Assembly (NCBI RefSeq): GCF_017982655.1
Contig: NZ_JABXYX010000049.1
Coordinates: 1-53,467, forward strand
Source of the DNA: Brasilonema sp. CT11
Lineage (GTDB): Bacteria; Cyanobacteriota; Cyanobacteriia; Cyanobacteriales; Nostocaceae
Direction of reading: 5' to 3'
DNA length: 53,467 nucleotides
Below, in pieces: positions 36,334-43,061 of this stretch. Made by a program: the position numbers and the translations under genes. Each line of letters opens with the position of its first letter. The first letter of the stretch is position 1. The notes below the pieces were generated by a model. That model searched no databases and had not been told where the DNA came from. It saw only the letters and a list, made by a program, of their open reading frames with translations.

Positions 36334-37191
36334 ATGCAACAATCTCAAACTCCCACAATTGTCACCTTGGGACTAGCAGGCGGACAGGGCAAGAGTACCG
36401 TCGCACTTATGCTCGGTCGATACCTGGGGCGGTTGGGAATTCCGGTACTGTTCATTGATGCCGACCCCCAATCATCGCTTACTAGTTTTTTAGGGGTCAA
36501 GGTACAGCCAAATACCCCCACATTGCTGGAAGTCATCACCCAATCCGAAGAAAAAACACCCCTAATTAATGCCATCGCCCCTGTACCGGATGTCCAACTA
36601 GACAACCGCACTATCAGTAACACCAACTTGTTTTTAATACCATCAGACGACGGCTTGGAGAATGCTAACTATAAACTGGCATCCAGCGGCATTAGTTTAT
36701 TTATCCTGAGAAACCGTTTGCAACCCATTGCCAACAATTTTGGGGTAATTATTGTAGATCCACCACCAGAGCGATCGCATCTGGCACAAACTTCCCTCGG
36801 TGCTGGTGACAAGTGGATAATTCCCGCTGAAGCCAACGTTAAAGGAGTGCAGTCGTTGGTACGAACACTCGAACTGGTAAAGGAATTTCAACCAGCTTTA
36901 CCCTATGGTTCACTCTTGGGAGTAGTTCCCTTCCGTGCCAAGTGGACAGGTGTCAACCCAACTAAAGCCACCAAAACCAGTATCTCAGCAATGGGCGAAA
37001 TCGTGGGACTTGACTTGATGTTACCCCACTTTCTCGAATCCGATGTATATAAAAATGCCATCAACCAACGGGTATCTCCCACAGACTTAGGACAGCCTTC
37101 CTTGGAATATCCTCTTGTTGTATTGGCTCAAAAGGTAAGACCAACACTGCCAGAACAGTACGCAAAACTTATTCCCACAGAAACAGTGTAA
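36334..37191 (+). CDS. parA: ParA-family partition ATPase
   Basis: A 285-residue Walker-type ATPase with a P-loop LAGGQGKST near the N-terminus. The first position of the usual KGGxGKST is Ala, so the signature lysine of the deviant Walker A is absent. Other motifs are FIDADPQSS and IIVDPPPE. ParA drives segregation of low-copy plasmids together with a centromere-binding partner. The ATG at 36334 fits the family start; the frame is open upstream to a TTG at 36247, but that would run through the operator palindromes. It is followed 22 bp later by a small DNA-binding protein gene, as in a type Ib partition operon. Confidence 0.88.
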   Translation: MQQSQTPTIVTLGLAGGQGKSTVALMLGRYLGRLGIPVLFIDADPQSSLTSFLGVKVQPNTPTLLEVITQSEEKTPLINAIAPVPDVQLDNRTISNTNLFLIPSDDGLENANYKLASSGISLFILRNRLQPIANNFGVIIVDPPPERSHLAQTSLGAGDKWIIPAEANVKGVQSLVRTLELVKEFQPALPYGSLLGVVPFRAKWTGVNPTKATKTSISAMGEIVGLDLMLPHFLESDVYKNAINQRVSPTDLGQPSLEYPLVVLAQKVRPTLPEQYAKLIPTETV

Positions 37192-37213
37192 TTTATAGTA
37201 CCAGGAGTTACTC

Positions 37214-37645
37214 ATGAGCCTTTTAGACGAAATTCGCAGCCGTGCTAATCAACCGACTGTTCCCCCACGCCAGGATGTATTGCAGCAACCGACTACTACT
37301 GACACTTTAACAGAACTGAGTGCAACTGATGCGGTGCAGCAACCAACCGAAGTATCGGAACTCAAACGCTTGGAAGATTTACTCGCCAGTTACCCAGAAA
37401 TTGCTCCTAGAGTTCCCGTAAGGTTGGAGGTTCCCATTAAAGACGAACTCGACGAACTGTGTCACCGCGATAAAGTAACAATAGAAACGTTAGTCGAAGC
37501 TTTCTACGTAACTTGTAAAGATAAAGAATCGGTGATGCGGCTTGTTATCAAGGAAGCCAAAAAGCGCCTCAAGAGTCGTAAAGAAGTGGGGAATATTCGC
37601 TCCAGTCTCACCAAACTCAATAATTTAACCAAAAATAAAAAGTAG
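37214..37645 (+). CDS. Small centromere-binding-type partner of ParA (RHH-like)
   Basis: A 143-residue protein with a low-complexity Thr/Gln-rich N-terminus and a basic C-terminal half. The central segment (RVPVRLEVPIKDELDELC, then helices) looks like a ribbon-helix-helix or similar small DNA-binding fold. GGAG precedes the ATG. Position directly after parA suggests the ParB/ParG role: binding the partition site and the operator. Fold assignment is by pattern only. Confidence 0.65.
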   Translation: MSLLDEIRSRANQPTVPPRQDVLQQPTTTDTLTELSATDAVQQPTEVSELKRLEDLLASYPEIAPRVPVRLEVPIKDELDELCHRDKVTIETLVEAFYVTCKDKESVMRLVIKEAKKRLKSRKEVGNIRSSLTKLNNLTKNKK

Positions 37646-37649
37646 TAAC

Positions 37650-37684
37650 GCGCGTTTGCGCCCGTAACAACTAGGCGCAAGCGC
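37650..37684. terminator. GC-rich stem-loop after the partition operon
   Basis: GCGCGTTTGCGCC pairs with GGCGCAAGCGC around an 11-base loop, 5 bases after the stop of the small partner gene. No T-tract follows on the plus strand. It may be a transcription attenuator or a protein-binding site rather than a classical intrinsic terminator. Confidence 0.4.
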
Positions 37685-37736
37685 TCCCATCGTCATATAA
37701 GTCCAGACAAACTCAAGTTTCAAGAGGAGAAAAACA

Positions 37737-38147
37737 ATGAATATTTCGCAGACTGTCTTAGAAAATTCAAGAGTAGAAATCACCAAAGCTATCTTGGTCG
37801 ATTTACAAAAACTCTCCTCTTACTCTGGAGAACCAATAGCAGCGATTTATGCAGATAACCTATTGCGTACTATGCGCTCGTTGCGCGATAAATACATTCA
37901 TGACCCCTATACAGAAGTGGTAATGGCGCTGCATGATGCACTTGCATATTCTAACCGCTGGATTGATTATAATGCCAGTCAGTACCAAGGAGCTTATGAT
38001 TTACTTGCATCCCTAGTGAATCAAGAAACAATCACCAATTTGTCAGTCGAGGACTCTCTTTTAACTTTAGAATACTTAGGCTTTGATACTCTACCATTCG
38101 GGGTCAAACTTGACGATAGTCAGGATAGGGATTCAGACGAAGAATAA
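37737..38147 (+). CDS. Hypothetical protein, first gene of a two-gene unit
   Basis: A 136-residue, acidic, mainly helical protein ending in an Asp/Glu-rich tail. A strong ribosome-binding site (GAGGAG) precedes the ATG. No domain is recognised. It is followed after 6 bases by a larger gene whose N-terminus resembles a PIN-type fold. The small acidic first gene followed by a tightly coupled second gene is the layout of many toxin-antitoxin pairs, so an antitoxin-like role is possible but unproven. Confidence 0.6.
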   Translation: MNISQTVLENSRVEITKAILVDLQKLSSYSGEPIAAIYADNLLRTMRSLRDKYIHDPYTEVVMALHDALAYSNRWIDYNASQYQGAYDLLASLVNQETITNLSVEDSLLTLEYLGFDTLPFGVKLDDSQDRDSDEE

Positions 38148-38153
38148 CACAAG

Positions 38154-39023
38154 ATGGAGGACAAACCTATCCAAGAACGCTTTTTAGACACCTCAGTTAC
38201 GCGGTCTCTACTACTTAGTACGCAAACCTACAAACAATACTTTGAATCGCAATTTACTGACCAACAGCTTTACATCTCTAACTATATTCAAATGGAGATA
38301 AAGCGAAGTTATCTGATTAATCTTATTTCTTTCTACTTTGTGCTGCGCCTAGAAACTATAAACAATATTGGAGATGCCATAGCTTTGTGGAGCAATAGAT
38401 TTAAGACTAGCGAACTCAAAGCAATTTTACAGCTGATTCCCCAACTTTTTAGCACACACCAACTCAATTTTAGCAGTCCCCAAGATAAAGAAAAAGCCCT
38501 CTCTATCTTAGCAATTTATATCAAACGCTTTGAACTGATTTTAAGAAGAAAGTTTAACAATACCAATATTGATTCTACTGTTTGCGCCCGCGCTCTTGTA
38601 CCGCTTAACGTTGATTTAAAAAATCCTGCTGATGGATTAAAGCAGTTTGCTGATGAATTTGGTGATGTAAAAACTTGCCGCAGCCAATGTCAAATCGACC
38701 AGTTTCTTTTAGTACAATACCGTGACGAAATTTCGCGACTAGTTCAAATTGCCTCCCAACTACCGAAAAATTCAAACACGAGGGGATTTATCAATATTGC
38801 CAATAACCTCAAAGAAATATTAGCTGTTGGAGCATCTGCTTGTGATTGCAAACGTTGTGAAAAGATTGGAGATGCTGTGATTGCTTTAGATGCACCCCGC
38901 AACATGCGACTGGAACATACTGATAATTCCTTTGATTATTTATGTCCGACCATTAACCAACCTCATTACAAACACCCTTCAGAAAATCAGATAGTTACTA
39001 ATACATCAACTGATGGCAGATAG
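38154..39023 (+). CDS. Hypothetical protein with possible PIN-like N-terminus
   Basis: A 289-residue protein starting 6 bases after the preceding stop. The N-terminus RFLDTSVTRSLLL has the hydrophobic-Asp-Thr-Ser start typical of PIN-type ribonucleases. Near the C-terminus CKRCEKIGDAVIALDAP supplies two Cys and acidic residues, and LEHTDNSFDYLCP looks like a conserved block. A further C-x3-C pair (CRSQC) lies in the middle. A nuclease role is inference; I do not recognise a named family with certainty. Confidence 0.6.
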   Translation: MEDKPIQERFLDTSVTRSLLLSTQTYKQYFESQFTDQQLYISNYIQMEIKRSYLINLISFYFVLRLETINNIGDAIALWSNRFKTSELKAILQLIPQLFSTHQLNFSSPQDKEKALSILAIYIKRFELILRRKFNNTNIDSTVCARALVPLNVDLKNPADGLKQFADEFGDVKTCRSQCQIDQFLLVQYRDEISRLVQIASQLPKNSNTRGFINIANNLKEILAVGASACDCKRCEKIGDAVIALDAPRNMRLEHTDNSFDYLCPTINQPHYKHPSENQIVTNTSTDGR

Positions 39024-39054
39024 ATTTAACCGCTAGCAGGCGGGTTCATACCGT

Positions 39055-40011
39055 TCAGCCATCATAAGGAACGTGCAGCAGCTGCACTGCAGCTCGCTTG
39101 GCAACTTCAGGACGCAAGTCGTATTTTTGGGTAGTCGCTGGCGAAGCATGACCAGCCAGACGACTCACAGTCAAAACATCAGCACCAACTTCTAACAAAT
39201 TACTGATAAACGTGCGCCGAAAATCGTGAGGAGAAAAAGCAGCCACACCTGCACTCAAAGCACGCTTTCGCAGAATCACCATCACCGCCTGGTCAGTCAA
39301 ACGCCTAATTTCAACATGACCCCCCCGTCGCACAGGACAAATCAAAGCACCCCTCAAATCACCTCTTACCTTCAACCAAGCATCAAGTGCAGATATTGCA
39401 CCCGTGGGTAAATACACCGTCCGCGACTTTCCCCCTTTACCCTTGCGGACAAGCATTGAACCATCTTCAGAGTTATAGTCCTCCAAATCTAAAGCCACCG
39501 CCTCAGAACGACGCAACCCAGAACCGCTTAAAACAGCAATGAGTGCTGCATCTCGTACTCCTATCAAATCTTGGTCATTCTTGCAATCCTTCAACAGCGC
39601 CGCAATTTCACTTATTTTCAACAACCGTCCTCTTAAAAGTGAATCACCTCGCACATTGGAAACATCCGCTGCATGGGCATAATCATCCGCACTCATCAAC
39701 CCCAACCGAAAAGCTTCCCGTAACACACGCCGCAAAGCACAAAGCATCCGGTTAGCAGTAGCGGGTGAATACCGTTCCATCAACACAGCTCGAATTGCCG
39801 CCGTATGCTGATAGCGCAATTTCGACCAATCCACCGACATTGCATCGCATTGATCATCCGTGAGCAATCGGGCGATCGCATTCAACGCCTTCTGCATAGT
39901 ACGCCGAGAACCAGAAGTTAGAGACGACAAATAGACCGCCGCTGGGTGGAGAGTCAGCGGCGTTGGAGTGGCGAGAACCAAATCTAATTGCCGTGTTAAT
40001 TGCTCTGTCAT
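39055..40011 (-). CDS. Tyrosine site-specific integrase (XerC/D-like)
   Basis: A 318-residue tyrosine recombinase. The N-terminal SAM-like domain is at about 20-110. The catalytic domain carries Arg in SGLRRSEAV, Lys in RKGKGGKSR, HxxR in SPHDFRRTF, His in LAGHASPATT and the nucleophile Tyr in TQKYDLR. All expected catalytic residues are present. It is on the minus strand, convergent with the preceding two-gene unit. A role in plasmid dimer resolution or cassette integration is likely. Confidence 0.9.
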   Translation of the reverse strand: MTEQLTRQLDLVLATPTPLTLHPAAVYLSSLTSGSRRTMQKALNAIARLLTDDQCDAMSVDWSKLRYQHTAAIRAVLMERYSPATANRMLCALRRVLREAFRLGLMSADDYAHAADVSNVRGDSLLRGRLLKISEIAALLKDCKNDQDLIGVRDAALIAVLSGSGLRRSEAVALDLEDYNSEDGSMLVRKGKGGKSRTVYLPTGAISALDAWLKVRGDLRGALICPVRRGGHVEIRRLTDQAVMVILRKRALSAGVAAFSPHDFRRTFISNLLEVGADVLTVSRLAGHASPATTQKYDLRPEVAKRAAVQLLHVPYDG

Positions 40012-40130
40012 TAAAGTAGAGCGTTACAATAGTTTAATTTGGTAAAGAAGAGTTTCCATAACTTATCATCACATGAATATGGGAATATTGCTCACACCGC
40101 AACGCCATTTAACGATAGGTGAGTTATATT

Positions 40131-41078
40131 ATGTTTAATTTAACGGACTTGATATTAGACGAAACTATTATTGAAATAGTAGACCCTCACGGTTGCGGTA
40201 GAGAAGTGCCGCTTCGTCAAGCACTCTTACTGGCACAAGCACAAGCATTGGCTTCTGATAAAACACTCAAGTACTCACGCAACCGTATCCCTTTTAAATT
40301 TATTCTATTGCCCGAATTGCCGCAAACTGCAGATTTCTTACGGCTAGCCCAAGCTATCAGAGATATTGCCTCGTTTGATGTCGCGCCAGAAAATCAAAAC
40401 CAAGGGATTTGGATGCGATGCGTTCAGTTTTATTGGCAGGCTAAATCTATCTTGCTGCCAAACAAGATATTTAAACTAATTCCAGATCAAACTCTAGTTG
40501 ATGGTTACCTCAGCCAAATCATAGCGCCGCAGGCGTTGGCAAATCTGCTTTTAGAAACTGATGCAGACAAAGCTTTCTATGATCTGCTGTCCGCGGGAGA
40601 ATCTGAAATTATTTCTTGGGCAAAAGCCAAAGGCATTGACTATCCCTTCAATAGTTTTCAAGAACTCTTTATTTATATCCTCAAAGACAGATTTCTTCGC
40701 TCTGTGCAAGAAGAAGCATTCAATTTAGCCCCCTCGTGGTCAAATAAAAGAGCGCAAAAGGAACACTACTGCCGATGGCTAAAATTCCTGAGCGATATAT
40801 ATAGTGGTGAAGCAATCGAAAAAGAATATTGCCAGGTACTCATGGATATGGGGTGGTCAGGCTACCCACTACTAGCACTACGGTCTAAAAAAACACAGAA
40901 ACCTTGGAAACAACTTTGGAAATCCTACTTAAAAACTCACAGAGCAGCAGTCAAGCTAATTGACTCTAACCTCTACTGGAAAAATAGTATTCCTCACCAA
41001 ACCAAGCAGACAAACCAAAGACTTCCAATTCAAGGGGTTGTGACCGATGAAGGTTATTTTGACTGGGTTTGGCGTTAG
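40131..41078 (+). CDS. Hypothetical protein, 315 residues
   Basis: The ATG at 40131 has AGGTGAG 7 bases upstream; an in-frame GTG at 40119 is less likely. The protein is soluble, rich in Leu, Gln and aromatic residues, and has a basic Trp/Lys-rich C-terminus (PWKQLWKSYLKTH). No family was recognised. It is divergent from the integrase gene and is followed by a hairpin-rich MITE. Confidence 0.6.
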   Translation: MFNLTDLILDETIIEIVDPHGCGREVPLRQALLLAQAQALASDKTLKYSRNRIPFKFILLPELPQTADFLRLAQAIRDIASFDVAPENQNQGIWMRCVQFYWQAKSILLPNKIFKLIPDQTLVDGYLSQIIAPQALANLLLETDADKAFYDLLSAGESEIISWAKAKGIDYPFNSFQELFIYILKDRFLRSVQEEAFNLAPSWSNKRAQKEHYCRWLKFLSDIYSGEAIEKEYCQVLMDMGWSGYPLLALRSKKTQKPWKQLWKSYLKTHRAAVKLIDSNLYWKNSIPHQTKQTNQRLPIQGVVTDEGYFDWVWR

Positions 41079-41175
41079 GGTGATCCATAAAAATAAATGC
41101 CTTTCTCCGTATTTAGGATTACTCGTTTGTTTTAGTTCACTGTCTTAAAAGAAAGAGAAAGAGCAAATTTGCTTG

Positions 41176-41469
41176 GGGAGATCCAAAAAATAACGCAACC
41201 GCCAAAGTGGTTTCACTGTCGAAAGTCTGCCGGATGGAGTACTCCACCCGACGATCTTTCTGGCGCAGTAGGTTATTCGTTGTAATAAGGCACTTAAGCG
41301 TAAATAACGCAACCACCGTCAAACTAGATCTCTCGTCGTAGTCGCGAAGCTCTGTGGGGGAAGCTTCCCCCACAAGACTTTGGGCGAAGTCTGCCTCTTG
41401 AAGCTTCAAGAGGCGAGCTGAGCGCAATATTCAGACATACGGCGGTTGCGTTATTTTTTTGGATCTCCC
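41176..41469. mobile_element. MITE with TIR GGGAGATCC, hairpin-rich
   Basis: Terminal inverted repeats of about 28 bp: GGGAGATCCAAAAAATAACG at 41176 onward, and the complementary copy ending at 41469. There is no transposase inside. The interior holds two perfect 22-bp palindromes centred on HindIII sites, 41353-41374 (arm TGTGGGGGAAG) and 41393-41414 (arm GCCTCTTGAAG), plus a stem AGACTT/AAGTCT between them. Confidence 0.7.
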
Positions 41470-41503
41470 TAAGGCGGGACATTTTATTACGCTTAAGTGC
41501 CTT
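41287..41503. repeat. Second inverted repeat pair overlapping the MITE
   Basis: AAGGCACTTAAGCGTAA (41287-41303, inside the first MITE) and its exact reverse complement TTACGCTTAAGTGCCTT (41487-41503, outside it) form a second pair of possible transposon ends. The interleaving suggests successive insertions and partial deletions rather than one simple element. Confidence 0.5.
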
Positions 41504-41558
41504 GTCTCGTTGCTTAACATTTCTTAACTCAATTCGACAAAAAATCCATTTTAGTTTT

Positions 41559-41595
41559 CACTCTGGTATTTATTAAATATCAGAGTGATTTTTTC
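41559..41595 (+). terminator. Rho-independent-type terminator
   Basis: CACTCTGGTATTTA pairs with the following TTAAATATCAGAGTG and is directly followed by ATTTTTTCT. On the minus strand no T-tract follows, so it should act on plus-strand transcripts arriving from the unknown gene ending at 41078. Confidence 0.6.
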
Positions 41596-41693
41596 TGCAC
41601 TATGTACATTCTCTTTAAAAGCAGCAGAGCTTGGATGAGACTTGGATGATTTATATCCATAAAATCCAAACTTTCTTGTTAAGAACTCCTCTG

Positions 41694-41729
41694 TTTGTGC
41701 ATACCCAGCAGGGAGTGGATATGCACAAA
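41694..41729. promoter_or_regulatory. Inverted repeat upstream of the serine recombinase
   Basis: TTTGTGCATA (41694-41703) and TATGCACAAA (41720-41729) are perfect 10-bp arms with a 16-base spacer, 55 bp before the recombinase start. It could be an operator or a recombination (res/att) site for the adjacent recombinase. Confidence 0.5.
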
Positions 41730-41784
41730 TAATTGGTAATATTATTAGAGAAATTGATGTAAATATCGAGGTGTTTACTGAAAA

Positions 41785-42969
41785 ATGAAAAGAATTGTAG
41801 GCTATGCCAGGGTGTCTTCTCGGGAGCAGGCTGAGGACTCGAATGCACTAGAACAACAGGTAGCTCGATTAAAAGCAGCCGGAGCTACTGAAATATTTCA
41901 AGATATTCAATCTGGCAGTAATGATGACAGACCTGCCTTAAAACAACTGATGAAGTTAGTCCAAGAAGAAAAAATTGATGAAGTTATCATCACCCGAATA
42001 GATAGAAAAGCTAGGTCGTTACCCAAACTGCGAGAATGTATAGATATTTATCGAAATTCTGGTGTAAATCTCCGAATTTTGGATCAGCAAATTGACTTGA
42101 GTACATCTCAAGGCAAGTTGATGGTAAATGTCTTGGGTTCGCTCGCAGAATGGGAAACGGACCTTTTATCAGAGCGAGTTAAACATGGTAAACAACATCG
42201 TAGGAAGAAACAAGCAGCTAATGAATCCTATCCCTGGGGTTACCAAATAGTTAATGATAAATATCAACTAGATACTCGTCCATTTCTTTGTCTGATATCA
42301 TCTCGACCAGACAATTATCTCGACTTGTATAATGAATCAGATTTGACAAAACTTCCTGGTCAGACTATCAAAGAGATAGCCAAAAATTGTCTTGACATAT
42401 TTTTTAAGCATCGAGGAGTTTTGGACTTTGGACAAAAAAGTAAGTTCGCGAATAATATCCGCGAACTCACTTTTTTGTCCAAAGTCCAATCAATTATGGC
42501 ATGGCAAGAAAGAAATGATAATTGTCCCGGATGGGTTTACCTTTTAGAGGCTGAAGGTTTTCATGGTGTTGTACCAGGTGTTTGTCTGAGACGCTGCAAG
42601 ATTGGTCTAACCCGCAGTGTAGAAAATCGTATAGACACTTTACACTCAAGCCAGCCGCCCTGTAATTACAAGGTAGTTAGAGCAATTTATGTTGCTGATA
42701 TGGCTTCTGTGGAAGATGCCTTGCACAAGCAGTTCAAGCATAGAAACGTCAAGCTGAAAAAGTCCCGCGAATGGCACGACCTCTACCCACATCAGTACGC
42801 TATGGTTCTATGGATGTTCAATCATTACGATTCTAAGCGGAATCATTCCATCCCTCCTAGAGTCATCGCTGGTGCCATAGTGGCGCTGTTGGGTATGGGC
42901 TTGCTAATAGGCTATGGGATACGAGAAAGCGCTACACCGCAAGTACAGCCAAGGGTTGAGCAGAAATAA
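41785..42969 (+). CDS. Serine recombinase fused to T5orf172/GIY-YIG-like domain and a TM tail
   Basis: Residues about 1-140 are a resolvase/invertase catalytic domain: nucleophile Ser in YARVSSREQAE, plus DRKARS and an SLAEWE motif. Residues 213-235 are encoded exactly by a 69-bp palindromic element, in frame and without stop codons. Residues about 245-345 look like the T5orf172/MUG113 branch of the GIY-YIG superfamily (GWVYLLEAEG, CKIGLTRSVENRI, KSREWHDL). A hydrophobic segment near 365-385 (AGAIVALLGMGLLIGYG) could be a membrane anchor. The recombinase part lacks the usual large C-terminal DNA-binding region, so it may be a fused remnant. GAGG lies 13 bases before the ATG. Confidence 0.85.
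   Translation: MKRIVGYARVSSREQAEDSNALEQQVARLKAAGATEIFQDIQSGSNDDRPALKQLMKLVQEEKIDEVIITRIDRKARSLPKLRECIDIYRNSGVNLRILDQQIDLSTSQGKLMVNVLGSLAEWETDLLSERVKHGKQHRRKKQAANESYPWGYQIVNDKYQLDTRPFLCLISSRPDNYLDLYNESDLTKLPGQTIKEIAKNCLDIFFKHRGVLDFGQKSKFANNIRELTFLSKVQSIMAWQERNDNCPGWVYLLEAEGFHGVVPGVCLRRCKIGLTRSVENRIDTLHSSQPPCNYKVVRAIYVADMASVEDALHKQFKHRNVKLKKSREWHDLYPHQYAMVLWMFNHYDSKRNHSIPPRVIAGAIVALLGMGLLIGYGIRESATPQVQPRVEQK
42421..42489. repeat. Complete 69-bp palindromic element inside a CDS
   Basis: It starts TTGGACTTTGGAC and ends GTCCAAAGTCCAA; outside the central core only one arm position is mismatched. The length is 23 codons, it begins exactly on a codon boundary of the recombinase gene and contains no stop in that frame. 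Right-arm copies of the same element occur at 91-246, and a left-arm copy at 53342-53386. Confidence 0.9.
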
Positions 42970-43015
42970 ATACAAAATAGTTGAAAATCTTTCATAACCG
43001 TTATTGACGAATAAA

Positions 43016-43042
43016 AACTAGTTATTTAATATAGAACTAGTT
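43016..43042. promoter_or_regulatory. Paired AACTAGTT boxes upstream of the protelomerase-like gene
   Basis: Two copies of the palindrome AACTAGTT (43016-43023 and 43035-43042), 19 bp apart, lie just before the gene; its strong Shine-Dalgarno sequence (GGAGGTGAGGAG) follows. The same box and close variants recur in the iteron-like region at 50.9-51.3 kb. This suggests a shared binding protein, possibly the adjacent gene product. Confidence 0.5.
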
Positions 43043-43061
43043 AAAAACAGGAGGTGAGGAG

